Shown: piece by piece, positions 33,977 to 46,107 of the stretch | How positions within the stretch are numbered: the first letter of the stretch is position 1 | Layout of the letters: each line of letters begins with the position of its first letter | Assembly: GCA_900074885.1 (NCBI GenBank) | Contig: FJUW01000033.1 | Coordinates: 556,556 to 620,555, forward strand | Length of the DNA: 64,000 nt | Direction: 5' to 3' | DNA from: Rhynchosporium graminicola | Taxonomy: Eukaryota > Ascomycota > Leotiomycetes > Helotiales > Ploettnerulaceae | Program-made: the position numbers and the translations under genes | Notes under the pieces: generated by a model | Seen by the model: the letters and a program-made list of their open reading frames with translations, nothing else | What the model was told of the DNA's origin: nothing | Databases searched by the model: none

Positions 33977-34180
33977 GCTGAGGACGTCTCCTTTGGATCT
34001 GCTGCTCGACTATTGCCTTTATTGTATCTTGGATTTTTTTAGGGAGATCAAGCGTCGTTCCAAGAGCTTCTACTCAAAAAAGAACCTGGGAAACTAACAA
34101 TTTATGGAGAGTGGACAGCGGAGAATTGTCAATAGAACACTCGAGTGCAAACGCTTGCTTGTGAACTATGCGTGGACGAT

Positions 34181-34443
34181 TTATCAAGTCATTAAGTCAT
34201 TGAGTAGCAAAAGCAAATTCCCTCGCTTATAACGGCAAAATGATCTCTATCGTAGGCCATCTCGGGATTGTCAAATCGAGATGCATTCTCTCATTCACCT
34301 ATATTGGCCGCAGGTCAATGTCGCCGCTTGATATCGTCGCCCCCACTGAGCTGCGCCCCGTAGGCATGCCGAAGGCAACGGTTGTGAGCCACTGGCGATA
34401 AGAGAGTGGGAAGTGGGCTTCGGAAACCTTGCGGGGCCTATCA
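34181..34443. promoter_or_regulatory. GATA-type sites upstream of the fusion enzyme
   Basis: Four matches to HGATAR on either strand (34181, 34247, 34396, 34438) lie 205-470 bases upstream of the start codon. Such sites bind AreA/Nit2-type GATA factors that activate nitrogen-scavenging genes. Confidence 0.4.
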
Positions 34444-35051
34444 TGTGTACTGTAACATGGATTACATGGGATGGAGTACAGGGAATTGTGCAAGAATCCT
34501 TGAGTCAATCTCGCTTAATCTGATGAGAGTAAACTGTAAATAAAGCTTCAGTTTCCATTTCACGTTAAAAAGTCCTTCAAGCCCCTATTTCCTAGCGAAA
34601 AGTGTCTGGCCAAAGATCCCTTCATTATTGACCAGTAAGATAAAAACATCTGAAAGCAAAAGCTCTGCCCAAATTTCATTCTTACATGAATGAGAAAATC
34701 TTTCTCGCTAGGCTCGATGGCGGTAGACATGAAAGCAACGAAACACACAATGATTTTTTTATGACAGAAACTAAGCATAACGCAAGCTGCTAGTCTCGCA
34801 AGTCGTCCAAGGTCGAGATCAGATCATTAATATCGAGGGCCGGGAGACTCAATGGAAGTGATAAGCCATCGCTCTGGCTAAACGTAAGGCGAGTTTCGCC
34901 AGGTCCATGGCACACTCCTCTTACGGATCGGCTGTGATGGTTTAGTTTTGGAATTGGTCTGTGTGAGAGCAATTCGAATTTGGTTGTTAGGTATGACTTT
35001 CGTGTGATTGAGTTCCTGGAGAACAAGAATGTGGCTTGTAAAAAGATGCCG

Positions 35052-35419
35052 TTATCGAGACAAAACTGGGGGTGCTAACAGTTGAATTGGGGGATAGGTC
35101 AAGGTGATATAGATAAACGCCACTCCTCACACTGGACACCGTCCGAGCTCACTTATCTTGCTTTTCGCTAATAATACACTTTTAGGATACTCCACATGTC
35201 GTTTGGCAGGGGATGTCCGCACTGTTGTCTCGACACAGCCGCACTCTCTCCCCTCCGGCGAGCGACGGCCACATTTAACTAGCACTCTTATCATGCGGAT
35301 TTCCTCAGACATCCCCATGTCAATGACCGCGGCTCATCACACTGATACACCGATACCTAGAGCTTTATCGCAAGATACACATTTCAGTCCATAAAGTTAG
35401 AGCCATACGATCTCGATAG
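35052..35419. promoter_or_regulatory. cluster of six GATA-type sites upstream of the permease
   Basis: HGATAR matches at 35052, 35111, 35153, 35288, 35365 and 35414 on mixed strands, all within about 500 bases of the permease start. With equal base frequencies about one would be expected in that length (own arithmetic), so the clustering fits nitrogen-metabolite control by an AreA-like factor. Confidence 0.5.
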
Positions 35420-35555
35420 AGATGTGAATATGCATATAACACCATGAAGTTTCCTTGGAATCTCCAGTACCTTACCAGCAGCATCCCCCGGTTCGAATGA
35501 GGTCGGGACCGAATTGTCGTATACATACTGAAAACTCCAAAAACACATTTGTACA

Positions 35556-37471
35556 ATGTCTTTCCGCCAGAGGATCACCAAGATCAAGGAGGGAGCGCAG
35601 GAAAAAAGAGGTTCATCAGGATGGATTCTCCCGCAACAGAAGAGCTCATTCGCAGATGAGGGCACTTGGTAAGCCGATTTATTCCTCCCATCTTGCGCAG
35701 CGTTACTGATTACCACAGGACCAACGTTGACATGGATGTTACGCCTCTTGATCGAAGGACTTGGACGGCCGTGACTATGGCCGGTTTTGTACGTACTGAG
35801 TGTGCTCATTTTCCTCTTCCTCTCAGCGTCATAGAATTGTTCTTGAGAACTACATTATGATGTTCATCCTGCTCCCAAGACGTCTTTGAACAAAGTAGCC
35901 GCTGACCGCCATTGCATAGTGGTTCTCAGACGCGCTTAATGCTCAAGGTTGGATGGCTCCATCTTCCATTCTTGCTGTGGGCTTAACATGGCGCGAGGCC
36001 ATCGTTTGTATCATTTTCGGAAGCCTGTGTTGCGCTGTGCCTCTTGTTATGAACGGCATGGTCGGGGCTCGTCTTCATGTACCGTTCCCAGTCGCTATGA
36101 AGTCATCGTTCGGATGGTACTTTGCACGCTTTGCCATCGTCGTTCGAATGACTACTGCTCTTTTTTGGCACGCCATCCAAACTTATACTGGTTCTACTGC
36201 CATGACTCAATGTATCCGTGCTGTTTGGCCTTCTTACCTTGACATTCCAAACCATATTCCAGAAGCAGTGGGGATCACTACCCAGCAAATGGTCAGCCAT
36301 GTCATCTTCTGGTCTGTGCAGTTTCCAATCTTACTTACGCCTCCACACAAATTGCAATGGTTCTTTGTCTTCAAATTTGGTAAATCCTATCTCCTCCAGC
36401 CTTCACTCGCAACAGCCCTAACATTGGACAGTGGTTGTAACTATTACCTGTTTTGCAACCGTTATTACAATGACAAAAAAGGCGGGTGGATCTGGTGAGA
36501 TTTGGAACCAAGGATACCGCGTGCATGGCGCAAAGCGTTCATGGCTCATCCTGTCCTCCCTTTCATCTATCACGGGCGGTTGGGCAACCATGTCAACCAA
36601 CATCCCCGACTTCACTCGGTATCTGAAGAAAGAAAAAAATGTTTACTGGCAAGTGCTCTTACTGCCACTCATTCAACTTGTCCTTGGTCTCTTCGGCATT
36701 ATTTCGACCAGTTGCGCCATGGTCGTCTACGGCGAATACATCTGGGACCCCGTCGCTCTAGCTGCAAAATGGGACGGTCCTTCCGGTCGAGCTGGTGCGT
36801 TCTTCGTCGGATTTTGTTGGGTCGTCGCTCAAATCGGCACCAACTTGTCCGCCAATGTCATTTCATGCGCTAACGATATGACATCCCTCTTCCCTAAATA
36901 CATCAATATTCGCCGTGGAGTGATTATAACAACGGTCACCGCTGGTTGGATTATGGTACCTTGGAAGATCATCTACAGTGCAGCGTCCCTTCTCTCATTT
37001 ATGGCCGGTCTTGGAATATTCCTTGCTCCCATTGCGGCAATATGCGCGGCCGACTTCTGGGTTACCAAGAAGATGCACGTCGATGTTCCAGCACTCTATA
37101 AGTCACAAGGTAGGTATAGATATAACAAATACGGTACGAATTGGCGAGCTGTCATCGCCTTCCTCGTATCAGTCGTTCCCAATATTCCTGGCATGGCAGC
37201 TTCAGTCAATACAAAGATTGATGCTGGTGGTGCTAAATACTTTTACTACATGTTCTACATCTGGGGATTCGGCAGTGCTTTTGCGAGCTACACTCTTCTA
37301 AGCCATATCTGGCCAGCTACGGAAACGCTCATCCCTGAGACTGTTCACGGCGATGAGGCATTGTATGATGCAGATGGCGATATTGTTGATGCAGTGGAGA
37401 CCAGCAGCGAGAAGGAGAGTGGGGGTGTGGTGAGCGAGAAAAAAGTCATCAGCGACGAGTATCATGTCTAG
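35556..37471 (+). CDS. NCS1-family permease (uracil/allantoin/nucleobase type)
   Basis: Four exons (35556-35668, 35719-35788, 35920-36379, 36432-37471) with introns of 50, 131 and 52 bp encode 560 residues. The N-terminal cytosolic part ends in TPLDRRTWTAVTMAGFWFSDALNAQGW, built over two splice sites. This is the NCS1 entry motif (RRTW...SDA.N...W). GLTWREAIVCIIFGSLCC, WHAIQTYTGSTAMTQ, WATMSTNIPDFTRY and FLAPIAAICAADFWV follow, as in Fur/Dal-type permeases with 12 TM segments. NCS1 carriers import uracil, allantoin, hydantoins and related ureides with protons or sodium. Here it faces the biuret/allophanate fusion gene, so a ureide such as biuret is a candidate substrate (inference). The acidic C-terminal tail contains possible ubiquitination lysines. 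Confidence 0.85.
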
Positions 37472-40126
37472 TGCCCTTAATCAAGACACCCAGACTTTCG
37501 ACCTTGACCACTTCCGGCTCGTTCTTCCCATCTTGGAGTGCACATTTGATATTCTTCCATTTGCGATGTTCCTCGTCTCATGGCTGTTCATGGCGTCCTA
37601 TTTGTGTGAATATCCGCAGAGGAGTAGGCGTTCGTTGTTTCCAATGGGATGATACCATTGTATGGAAGTGGATTTCCTGTGGGTTTTCAAGTCCACATAA
37701 ATCAAGGTGACTCTCTGCGCCTTTATATGCCCCTTTGAACGGTTCCAAAGTAAAAATGCAAGCATTAGCCCGTGTCAAGCAAGAATAAACAGGCTAGCCA
37801 ATGTATAGTCGTGGATCTTTGTCTCCACATGAATCTAGGGGGCGAGCTATGGTCCTTGATCTAGTGCTATACCTACTCAGACTAACGATCCTGTATCTCA
37901 ATTTATGTAAGGAACCGAATGCTCGCCAGCAACTGAATCAGAAATTAAAGGTACTTTAAAAGGGAAACACAGTTCTAGACCAGTTATATTCATTTGATAT
38001 GTTGTCAAGTATCCTTTCATTTCCTACGGATTACTCGCTCGATACTGCCACGTTGCTCCAAAGCAGGCTCTTTCCTCGTCACAATGTTGCAGAATCTCTC
38101 GCCCACTTCAGCATAATGGTTTTGGGTTGCTTTGCTGGTGAGGTAGCCTGGTGTATCATTTATTGGATCTGTTTTTCTAATAGTGACCTTCCCTCGTCTG
38201 TCCTCCGTTGAGTCCACATGCCCCAAGTAATGGGAACTTTGAACTGTGCTACTGTAGGGCTTTCGCCTCCGTCGATGACTTGAAATAGATCGTAATACGA
38301 CACTGAGGAGTTTTTTCGAGCAACATTATGCTTAGCCAGTTCCTGAAATATAATCATTTGGTGAATCAATCTTAATTTCAGGTGCCAATTCCTCAGACTT
38401 GACAACCGTCAGTCCTCGAGCATTGCGTGATCTGTTACAACTTGAGATTTGCGATCCCCGAATCATCTCTTCCGGTCGCACAAGGAAACTCTACACGTAT
38501 TGAAATACGAGTAGCCTGCTTTTCCATGAATTGAAGTTTGTCTGAACAACAAGGAGTCGATGCTCATCACCTGTGTCCTGGGCTGTGAAAGTCACCGGGT
38601 GTATAGTTGTTCGTCACGCTATCAAGTCTAAATCAGACTTAGATAATGATCAGAGTAAGTACGCGTTATCTGTTCCTTGATACTGTAAGCTTGCATGTAA
38701 GTTATATACTCTTTGATTCTGCCGGTCCCAACGGGTATTTGTTTTAGCTTCATAAATTAGCGAGCTGATTGAGTCACATCACCTCACTCCAACCTCGAAC
38801 TTACCGATCTTGGAGACGGTAGAGCTGCATATCCACTAAATTCAAAAGTTAGTGAGTTCAACTAGTACTATTTCCTGCATGAATCATATCATTTAGCGAA
38901 GGACTTTGGTCCCTTGATTCCATGGTGCAGATGATTCGTATAAAAGCAGAGTCTCTATATTATGTCGCATGATTCTCAGCCGAGGGGGCCGTAGAGGTTG
39001 CAGGCCCGGAGATATATATACTGGGAGTACATGACTAACGCTAAGATATTGTGCGGATGTCTTTCGAATCTCGGACAAATATCTGATTATGACAGTCGAG
39101 TTGACAGGCACCTGGGCACGGAGGCTAAATGCGAACTTCTGATCTTTAAAAGCGAAACAGGGTTTATGAATATTTCCAAGGCGTACACCTCCCTCAAAGA
39201 TACAACCAAAAATGTACGTCCTTTGTTTTTTCCAACATGCCTGGCACATTTGAAAGACCCCAGTCACCCAAATGATAGACAAGCGAATACTTATATGTAC
39301 AGAGCGTGCGTCTACTTCGAGTCAAACAACTACGGGAGGCGACAGACAGATTCTAGATAATAGCTGTATTCATACCCGAGCCAACCCCAACGAGCCCTAC
39401 CCCGATCCAAACAGCGATTTCCGGCACCGCAATGACAGTGATCAAGTTGCAGTTGATCACATCTGAAGAATACTGTAGATTCGATCCCCAAAGGAAATAC
39501 GCAACCTTAGTACGATCTTACCGGAGATACTCATTGGTCAGGCTAACAGGGCTCCCAGATACTGGGCCAGACGCTATCTCGTTCCGGCCTGAGGTGGAAA
39601 TACAGGTCTTGAGAGAGGCCAACACCATCCACTCTGTAGTCTTGTCGATCGTACGATCATACTTTCGTTTGAAGTCCTCGAGTTCCAAGTGCGTAAGGAA
39701 GGTAAGTCAATGCAGCCAAAGGGCTCTCATCGGTCACAAGCGTCAACGCGCTCCTGGCTTTATGTTTTCGAAATATCGAGAGACCTTATTCTCCCTGAGA
39801 TATCCTGACGTCTAGATTAAAGCTGACCTTCGAAATCGCATGATGTATCGAGTTTACTATGCTTCTGCATATCTCGTAGCAGACGTAGTCACTTCTGCGC
39901 CAGGGCTTGGAAAAGTAGACTCAGCATAGGAAACTCGGTGATATATACGAAACACATCTAGGCAAATCCACCGATCCTGAATCGAGTCTTTTAAATGGCT
40001 CCCAAGCTTCGCCCAATTCGCTTCCGTTCTCTGGTCTCTGGCCGGGCATTGCCAGCTATGCTTTGTTATCATCTCAGTCAAAAATTCTCTTCCCCTCGTC
40101 AAGAAAGGCCATCATAGCCTGTCGCC
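37472..40126. other. gene-poor stretch between permease and regulator
   Basis: No supportable intact gene. A minus-strand pair of overlapping frames (38160-38405 and 38017-38226) reads continuously across one frame change and may be a decayed exon. Frames at 38893-39360 and 39432-39815 lack any resemblance. Confidence 0.4.
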
Positions 40127-42411
40127 TTAGTAAGACCATAAGTCAGGGTTCTCATTACCAACGAATCCAGGTTCTTGCGGTGACGAGCTATCAGTAGCCC
40201 CCAGACTTTGACTAGCAAAAGTGGTGTTCTCCGGATGCTGATCTGGAAAGCATGGCGTGTGGAAAGTAAACTGACCAGGCAATCGAAAATCTCCAGTGGG
40301 TAAACGATGTGTTCTAGTGGAGTTATAGTGTTTAACGCTATCTGAAGCAATGCTTTCGCTTCCCATGCTGTGCTGCTCCGCTACCAGTGCTGGTATTGGC
40401 GGCGAGCCTGTCGAGTTCGTGCTGGCCTCTTCTAAAAGGCCGAGATTGGCATCATGAAGAGCCATGGCAGGCTTCATGAAACGAGCGCCATTCTCATTAT
40501 TGATCTTGAGTGTCCAACGAAACTCTCGCAATTTGGTGCGGTAGAACTCACTTTCCTCGTGGCTTGATGCTGTGGACAGCAGAAGTGTTCCGAGGACGCC
40601 AATCAAAGCAAAGTTTTGAGGTGATGCAAAGTACCAAAAGCTCGATAAATGTTGTGGTTTCAGAGACTGGACGAAGTGGATGGCAAACATGAAGCGCTCA
40701 TGGGCTACTGACCGACAGATTGTGTACAGATGTGGATCTGTTGAGGGAGAAAGCGCCAGGAGAATTCTTCTGTGGAGGGAAATTTCCGTGGCAATATAAG
40801 CCAGGCGGAGGTATCCAACTGAGTTCAACTTCATAACTAATGTGCTCTCCATAGAAAGGCACTCCGGAAGGTTCGTAAACCAATTCTTCAGCTTCAGTTG
40901 AACGGGCTTGACCTTTCCCAACACAATGTTGAGGCTATTGGCGCCTGCAGCTGCGATTTCTGTTTTCTTGTTGTCAGACACTGTGAGAAATACCACTCAA
41001 AGCGGGTTGATTACCTTTACTGGCTTTAACTGTAAATACAGTTTCTAGAATTTCAGCCAAAATCTCAGACAACGTAATCATGCGACTGAATAGTATTCTG
41101 CCTTTGTGTACCTCGGAACTCCCTTCTTGCTCATCCTCGACGCGTTCCGGGAAATCAGCATCAGTGACAGGGTTCAAATCCCAGTTGGATGAGTTTATCA
41201 AAGCCGGTCGGCCACTACTGAGACTACTCCACTTGTCCTGCATATAGAGCCCCCAGCCAAGACGTTTTCGAAGTCCCTTCTCCCAGTCCGGGATATTCCA
41301 GTTCGAAGCGTCCAGGTGCAAGCCGAGTCCGTAAGCAACGCTAATTAACTGCGCGGTCACTTCAGCTGAATCTGTGTCTGTGTGCTGCAGAAATAGCAGC
41401 CCGGCCTGAACAGTGGAAAGTTTCGGCCGATGTATCGTGTCACCAAGAGCCTTCCTGGCTAACTCTTCGAGTTTCTGGACGTTAGGTTTGGTTAGTTTGT
41501 TGAGATCATCATTGTATGACCAGTACTGAAGGGCGAGGAGATAGACAGCAGCAAGAAGCCTGGGACAGTTAGCTTTGAGCACCAGCAAAGCATAGAACCT
41601 ACGGTGGTGAAAATTCCCTGTAAGACCTACTATACTTCTCCAAGTATACTTCTTTATGTACGATTGGAAAACTGGGGAAAACAATCCGAAAGTACATTGC
41701 TACTAACGCCTTGCCATGCGGCCTCACAATTGCTTCAATTTCATCCAAATCATTGAGCTCTTCTTCGTAACCTTGAGTCCCCGGGTCCGGAAGAAGTAGA
41801 AACGCTTCACTGGAGCTTACTCTTCTCAAGATACCTTCTGTTAGTTGCAATTCGTTGCTTTTCGATTGCGAGAGTCGACCAAGGATTGAAGATTCCAATC
41901 CTCGAGTGGCGCCGAGATATTGGCTGTGGTGCTTATTCTGCAGACCTAGAGTCTTCTTGAGCAAACTCGGACCTTGCAAATCATCGTACTCCTCCACTCC
42001 AGTACCATCTGTCGTGCGGATAACACGCCTTTGAGCTCTCAAAGATTTTTTGGAATTATAAGATGCAATTGACTGCCTGGAAGCTTATCAGTAAATAGTC
42101 GGTGCACGTGAGTGATTTTGTAATCCTCTTTTTGCACATGAAACGTACCTTCGCTTTCCAAATACGGGATCATCCCCATCTTGTAATCCTTTTCGCTTAC
42201 GAGACTGGGGATTTTGAACGAAGGTACATTCTTGATTGTGGAATTTACAAAGCACACAGATGGGGGATTCGTCTTCGAGAACACAACGACTCTTTCGCTT
42301 CCTCTATGAAATTTTTATTAGCATTCTTCTCTTGCGTAGTATAGCGTGGAGGTGGTTTACACAAGCGTCACAAGGCCGATCCTTACGCTTCGGCTGTTGC
42401 GGAGAATCCAT
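40127..42411 (-). CDS. Zn2Cys6 fungal transcription factor with Fungal_trans domain
   Basis: Five exons (42411-42361, 42303-42149, 42076-41603, 41559-41021, 40980-40127) have introns of 57, 72, 43 and about 40 bp, giving 690 residues. The zinc cluster is split by intron 1 and reads CDACRKRKSRC (Cys14, 17, 24) then ICVLCKFHNQEC (Cys33, 36, 43). A basic linker RKRKG follows. The middle-homology domain starts near YFRIVFPSFPIVHKEVYLEKY and continues through LLAAVYLLALQYWSYND, VQAGLLFLQH, AYGLGLHLDASNWNIPDWEK and LYMQDKWSSLSSGRPALI. This is the classical Fungal_trans pattern. The last intron could use a donor 6 bases further in (34 bp), which is unusually short. Position beside the permease and fusion enzyme suggests, but does not prove, a pathway-specific activator. 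Confidence 0.85.
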
Positions 42412-42622
42412 GTTGATACATCACGATCTTTGCCCCGGAGATGTTCGCGTTCCGAGAGTTCAAAGTTGAGAAGCAATTCGTATTACAGCTGACTCAGCGC
42501 TGGTCTATCTGCGTGGGTACGAGACAGGGATAGCTATGCACTTCTGTATATTACCCCACTTTCAGAACCTTATTGGGCAAGCGAAAGCCACTTCCAGCCA
42601 TCCGAGAATCGGGATCTACTTA

Positions 42623-43897
42623 GTACCATGGGTAAATAATGTATAATTCTAGGCTGTGCACACGAGATACTTGGCAATGCTGCTTTTATTCTTTTCTCTA
42701 GTATTTTGTATAGGCACCTCTAGCTTTAATCACTGCCTTATATCTCTCTAGTATTTCCCGAATTAATTCTCTTATCCTTTCAAGTGTTATTAACTCCTAC
42801 GCTTCTAGTATAACTTCTCGTAGTCTCTTATAAGACCGGTATACCTTAGGATAGTTTGCTTTAATATAATCTTTCATATTATCTTATACGGTCTCAATTG
42901 GATTCAAATCAGGGGAGTTCGCAGGCTAGTAGATAGGAGTAATACCTATTGCTTTAAATATAGAAGTTATAAACTTAGAAGTATACCCTTTTGCGTTATC
43001 TTATTGAAATTCAAGTTCCGGGTGCTCTAGTAAGAGCTCTTGAATTAAAGGAACGATAATTCTAGAGTAAGACCCTTCGTTAATCGTCTCCTAATCCTTC
43101 TCCTAAAATAACTCCTTATGCTAGCTATATTTCCCTGATATTGTGCTCCAGAATATCTACCCGATCTTCCTCTGATATCGAGCCTCTTCGCAATCAGGGT
43201 GGTATTCCTCCTTATAGCTAACCTTCTGTGTAACCCACTCCTTAGTATGTTTCCCGGGTTATACCTACGTCTCGTTACTCTAAACGACTGAAAACTACTA
43301 ATCTTCTGTCCAATTTTCGTGCTCGATAGCCTACTAAAGTCGTGTAAATCTGATTTATATAAGAGAGGTCAGGTTTTCGGCGTGCGATCCGTCGAGTAAA
43401 GCCTTCCTTCTTGAAAGTAGTACGGATAGTAAAAAGGCCTATATCCTACTTCAAAATCGAAGGAATTTCGACCCAGGGAGTATAGCGGTTAGCCCTTGAG
43501 CTAGTAACCTATTTGATAAGGTGTTTTTGTTGCGGAGTATTTAAGTGAGCTTTTCGACCTCTCAAATAGTACTGAGGAGTAAGGCGAGTCGATAAGGCGT
43601 ACTATACTTGACGTCGAGTAAGGTTTAATTGAAGGGAAATCTGATCTTGAGTCTAGCTAGCTTCAAAATAGAGAGTTTAATAGCGAATTCGTTCATCTCG
43701 AGAGGTCTGCCTCGTCGGAGTCTTAGGCGTAGGTACACTTAGTGATGATTCCATGCTGAAAGTTGTGAATTCTGGCCGGAAAAGCGGCGAATTAATATAT
43801 ATATATTATTAGATAAGACCCTAGTAGAGACCCCTTGTAGTAGAAACCTCTAGAATAGCGCACAGACTACGTTTTGTACATTATTTACCACCTGTAC
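42623..43897 (-). mobile_element. Tc1/mariner-type DNA transposon relic, RIP-mutated
   Basis: About 1.27 kb bounded by imperfect terminal inverted repeats. The left repeat (42623-42661) contains GGTAAATAATGTA and, further in, CTGTGC. The right repeat (43858-43897) has the same in reverse. No clean TA target duplication could be read. The interior is AT-rich and carries a broken transposase on the minus strand. Confidence 0.75.
42698..43754 (-). pseudogene. Tc1-like transposase, many nonsense codons
   Basis: From an ATG at 43754 the minus frame shows MESSLSVPTPKTPTRQTSRD. A helix-turn-helix region follows, interrupted by TAG/TAA codons where Trp and Gln fit (Q and W to stop). Further down are IPSILK, TFKKEGFTRRIARRKPD and, near the C-terminus, NSPDLNPIE (the DDE-domain motif around the second Asp). 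It ends in RYKAVIKARGAYTKY just before a TAG at 42698. The stops are of the C:G to T:A type expected from RIP. Confidence 0.75.
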
Positions 43898-44652
43898 CAA
43901 GTATGAGCAGGAACATCCGGCAAATCAGGAGAGGTAGAGATATCACAGGCCCGAGTTGATGATGTATCTGACACATGGGCATTGGAATAGCCGCAAGGCG
44001 TTATCCTTGTAGAACGAGCGAGTCACTGGGCCGTTCCGGTGTCGAGGGGTTGGCGAGACTTTGACTTTTCATAAATATTTCCGGCGCGAATTGTAGCCTC
44101 CTCCATTCAGTCGAACGGAAACATTATGCACTAATATCAAGGGGAAAGTGCTGGAGAGGGCAAAAGGAAATGCGTATGGCCAAAAAAATAGCTTCGCTTA
44201 ACTTAGCGCAGATTTTTGGAGAAATAAGAAGAGGAGCGGAAGACAGTCGGAAATAAATGATGTGCAGCATCAAGCAAGTTAAGAGGTAACCTTTACAGAG
44301 ACTAATTAGGCATACCAGCCAGGGTCCTACGGGGTTTGCAGGAAGGGGACTCAGCTGGATGTGACTGACTGAACAGAACCAGCTTTCTTGTGTTTTGAAC
44401 TACTCGAAGCAAAAATGAAAGGTACCGGTGATTAACGCGAAGTGTCATCGGGTATCAAGCAGCAAAAGTTTTGGTATATCATAGAGATATCTGCACACTT
44501 AAAGTTTCACATGTTAAGGATTACAATTCGACTAAAGGGGTGGGAAATATCAAATTTGGGGGCCTACCTAAGATACCAGATTCCGCGAGTTGCTAATGTG
44601 GAACCAAAAGGAAAACAGAAGTGAAATGAGCAAGACCTGGGATCTCGAGACC
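43898..44652. other. intergenic
   Basis: No gene recognised. Confidence 0.4.
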
Positions 44653-44967
44653 TCAAGGAAGTGGTGGAAGCATTGGAGGTAGCGGACGGGGTGGTGGAGG
44701 CTTGGGCTGATCACGATCCTCCAGCTCAGGAGCCAGTCCCAGCAGTTCGGCCACAGGACCTGCTCTCACCAAGAACAGCAGAGGCTTGCACGCCGGGTAC
44801 GGCCCGGAGAGGGTTGGGTATATTGGGTGCTCGCAGTCCTCGGCCCAGCCGCAGGAACAAGGGGAGGTCGAGCAGAATTTGCAATAGTCCTCCTTGGGGA
44901 CATATGGATTGGACAACGTTGTGGAGCGTGCCACAAGGGCATATATTATGGGGACTGTGTACTGCAT
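44653..44967 (-). CDS. candidate small Cys-rich protein with Pro-rich tail, 104 aa
   Basis: A single frame from ATG 44967. A short hydrophobic N-terminus (YTVPIIYALVA) could be a weak signal peptide. Then six cysteines within about 38 residues (CKFCSTSPCSCGW, EDC, PAC), a hydrophobic stretch, and a Pro-rich end (KPPPPRPLPPMLPPLP). The GC content is higher than the surroundings. The pattern would fit a small secreted protein, but there is also an open frame on the opposite strand and no family resemblance. Confidence 0.25.
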   Translation of the reverse strand: MQYTVPIIYALVARSTTLSNPYVPKEDYCKFCSTSPCSCGWAEDCEHPIYPTLSGPYPACKPLLFLVRAGPVAELLGLAPELEDRDQPKPPPPRPLPPMLPPLP

Positions 44968-46018
44968 GACTGCTGGTTGAACATGTGAGGAGTCAATGGG
45001 GGTTTGAAGGGTGATATACTTCGCAGCGACTTACTGTTTAAGGACTGTTTCTCGATCGCGGCTTGTACCACGAGCAGTGAGGTCAATCAAGGAGTATGTC
45101 TTGATCTATTCCAAGTAAACGACGACATGCTGGACAATGAAGATGAAAGAAAGGCATTGTTCCAATTCTTTGTTTTGACCTTTGCCTACGTTGGTACATG
45201 CAGACAGAAAATGCTCCCGCATTGGGCTGGCACAAAGCAATAGCATAGTCTATATTGGAAGATTGATCTTAATCACCGTCAGTGAAGATAATGATGAGGA
45301 TGACGAACTCAAAGATTCGTCAAGCCATCCCATTATGGAACATGCTGGGACTCGTCATATCATGACATTAATTAGATGTTTATGACTCTTATATTAGTAA
45401 ATTTAGAAAGACGAGTCTTGGGACAAAAGAGGCTTGAATAATCCTCCTGGCCATCGCAATTCCTCATCGCATCATCTCGGCAGCGATAAAGCTCGCTAGG
45501 CTAACCGGATTGTTTATTGACATTCCCTGACAACCCCGTTCAGCCTCCGATGAGGGCAATCGTAGGGTAACCTTATGAGAGTGCAATGTCCATAATGAAG
45601 GTTGGATTTTCGAACGAAGGAATGTAATCTTTTATTTTTGTACCAGAAGCTATATACAGTGTGCTCGAATTCTTCACAGAGTTCATTCACTTCCTTTTAA
45701 CATACTGTGCAATTGTTCGTATTGTGCATCTTCCTCTGCAGGTGTACGGAGTTAGTTGGGAGTACGCCTCGCTGATTGGACGATTCCGCCCGTCGCCCCT
45801 CATCCCATCCCTCGGCAAAACGTACTACACACCCACTACCTCAAAATTGATGATAAAAGCTCACGAAAGCAAGACCTTCTAAGCTCTTGCATATTATCTA
45901 GGTAAGTAAGAGACGTGACAAATCTGCGCCTGGTTATTTACCGCTGATACAGAACTACACAACTTTGGTAAGATTTCCACTGTTCTCGTACGGCAAAAGC
46001 AAAAGTTGTCACACTTCA
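44968..46018. other. intergenic
   Basis: Short frames only; nothing supportable. Confidence 0.4.
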
Positions 46019-46107
46019 GGCCTTGACCCGGGATTGAACCGGGGACCTCTCGCAATCATACTCAGAGTAATCCCTAAGCGAGAATCATACCGCTAGACCA
46101 TCAAGGC
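46019..46107 (-). tRNA. tRNA-Pro (anticodon AGG) with 17-nt intron
   Basis: On the minus strand a perfect 7-bp acceptor stem (GCCTTGA / TCAAGGC) encloses a D arm with TAGCGGTATGA, an anticodon stem CTCGC/GCGAG with loop TTAGGG-T, and a T arm CCCGG-TTCAATC-CCGGG. Seventeen extra bases sit right after the base 3' of the anticodon, the canonical tRNA intron position. Confidence 0.9.

Larger units (their letters stand above)
33977..35555. other. bidirectional promoter region of the biuret cluster
   Basis: Shared upstream region of the fusion enzyme (minus) and the permease (plus). No supportable gene; frames at 34299-34508 and 34790-35026 have no resemblance. HGATAR sites are listed separately. 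Confidence 0.5.

Noticed and set aside
39432..39815. 127-codon plus frame
   Set aside because: No family resemblance, no plausible splice partners and random-looking composition.
41168..41190. tRNA T-arm-like ggttcaaatcc
   Set aside because: Lies inside the Fungal_trans coding sequence, with no matching arms around it.
44661..44969. 102-codon plus frame
   Set aside because: Overlaps the Cys-rich minus frame; neither is strong, and the minus one has the more protein-like cysteine pattern.
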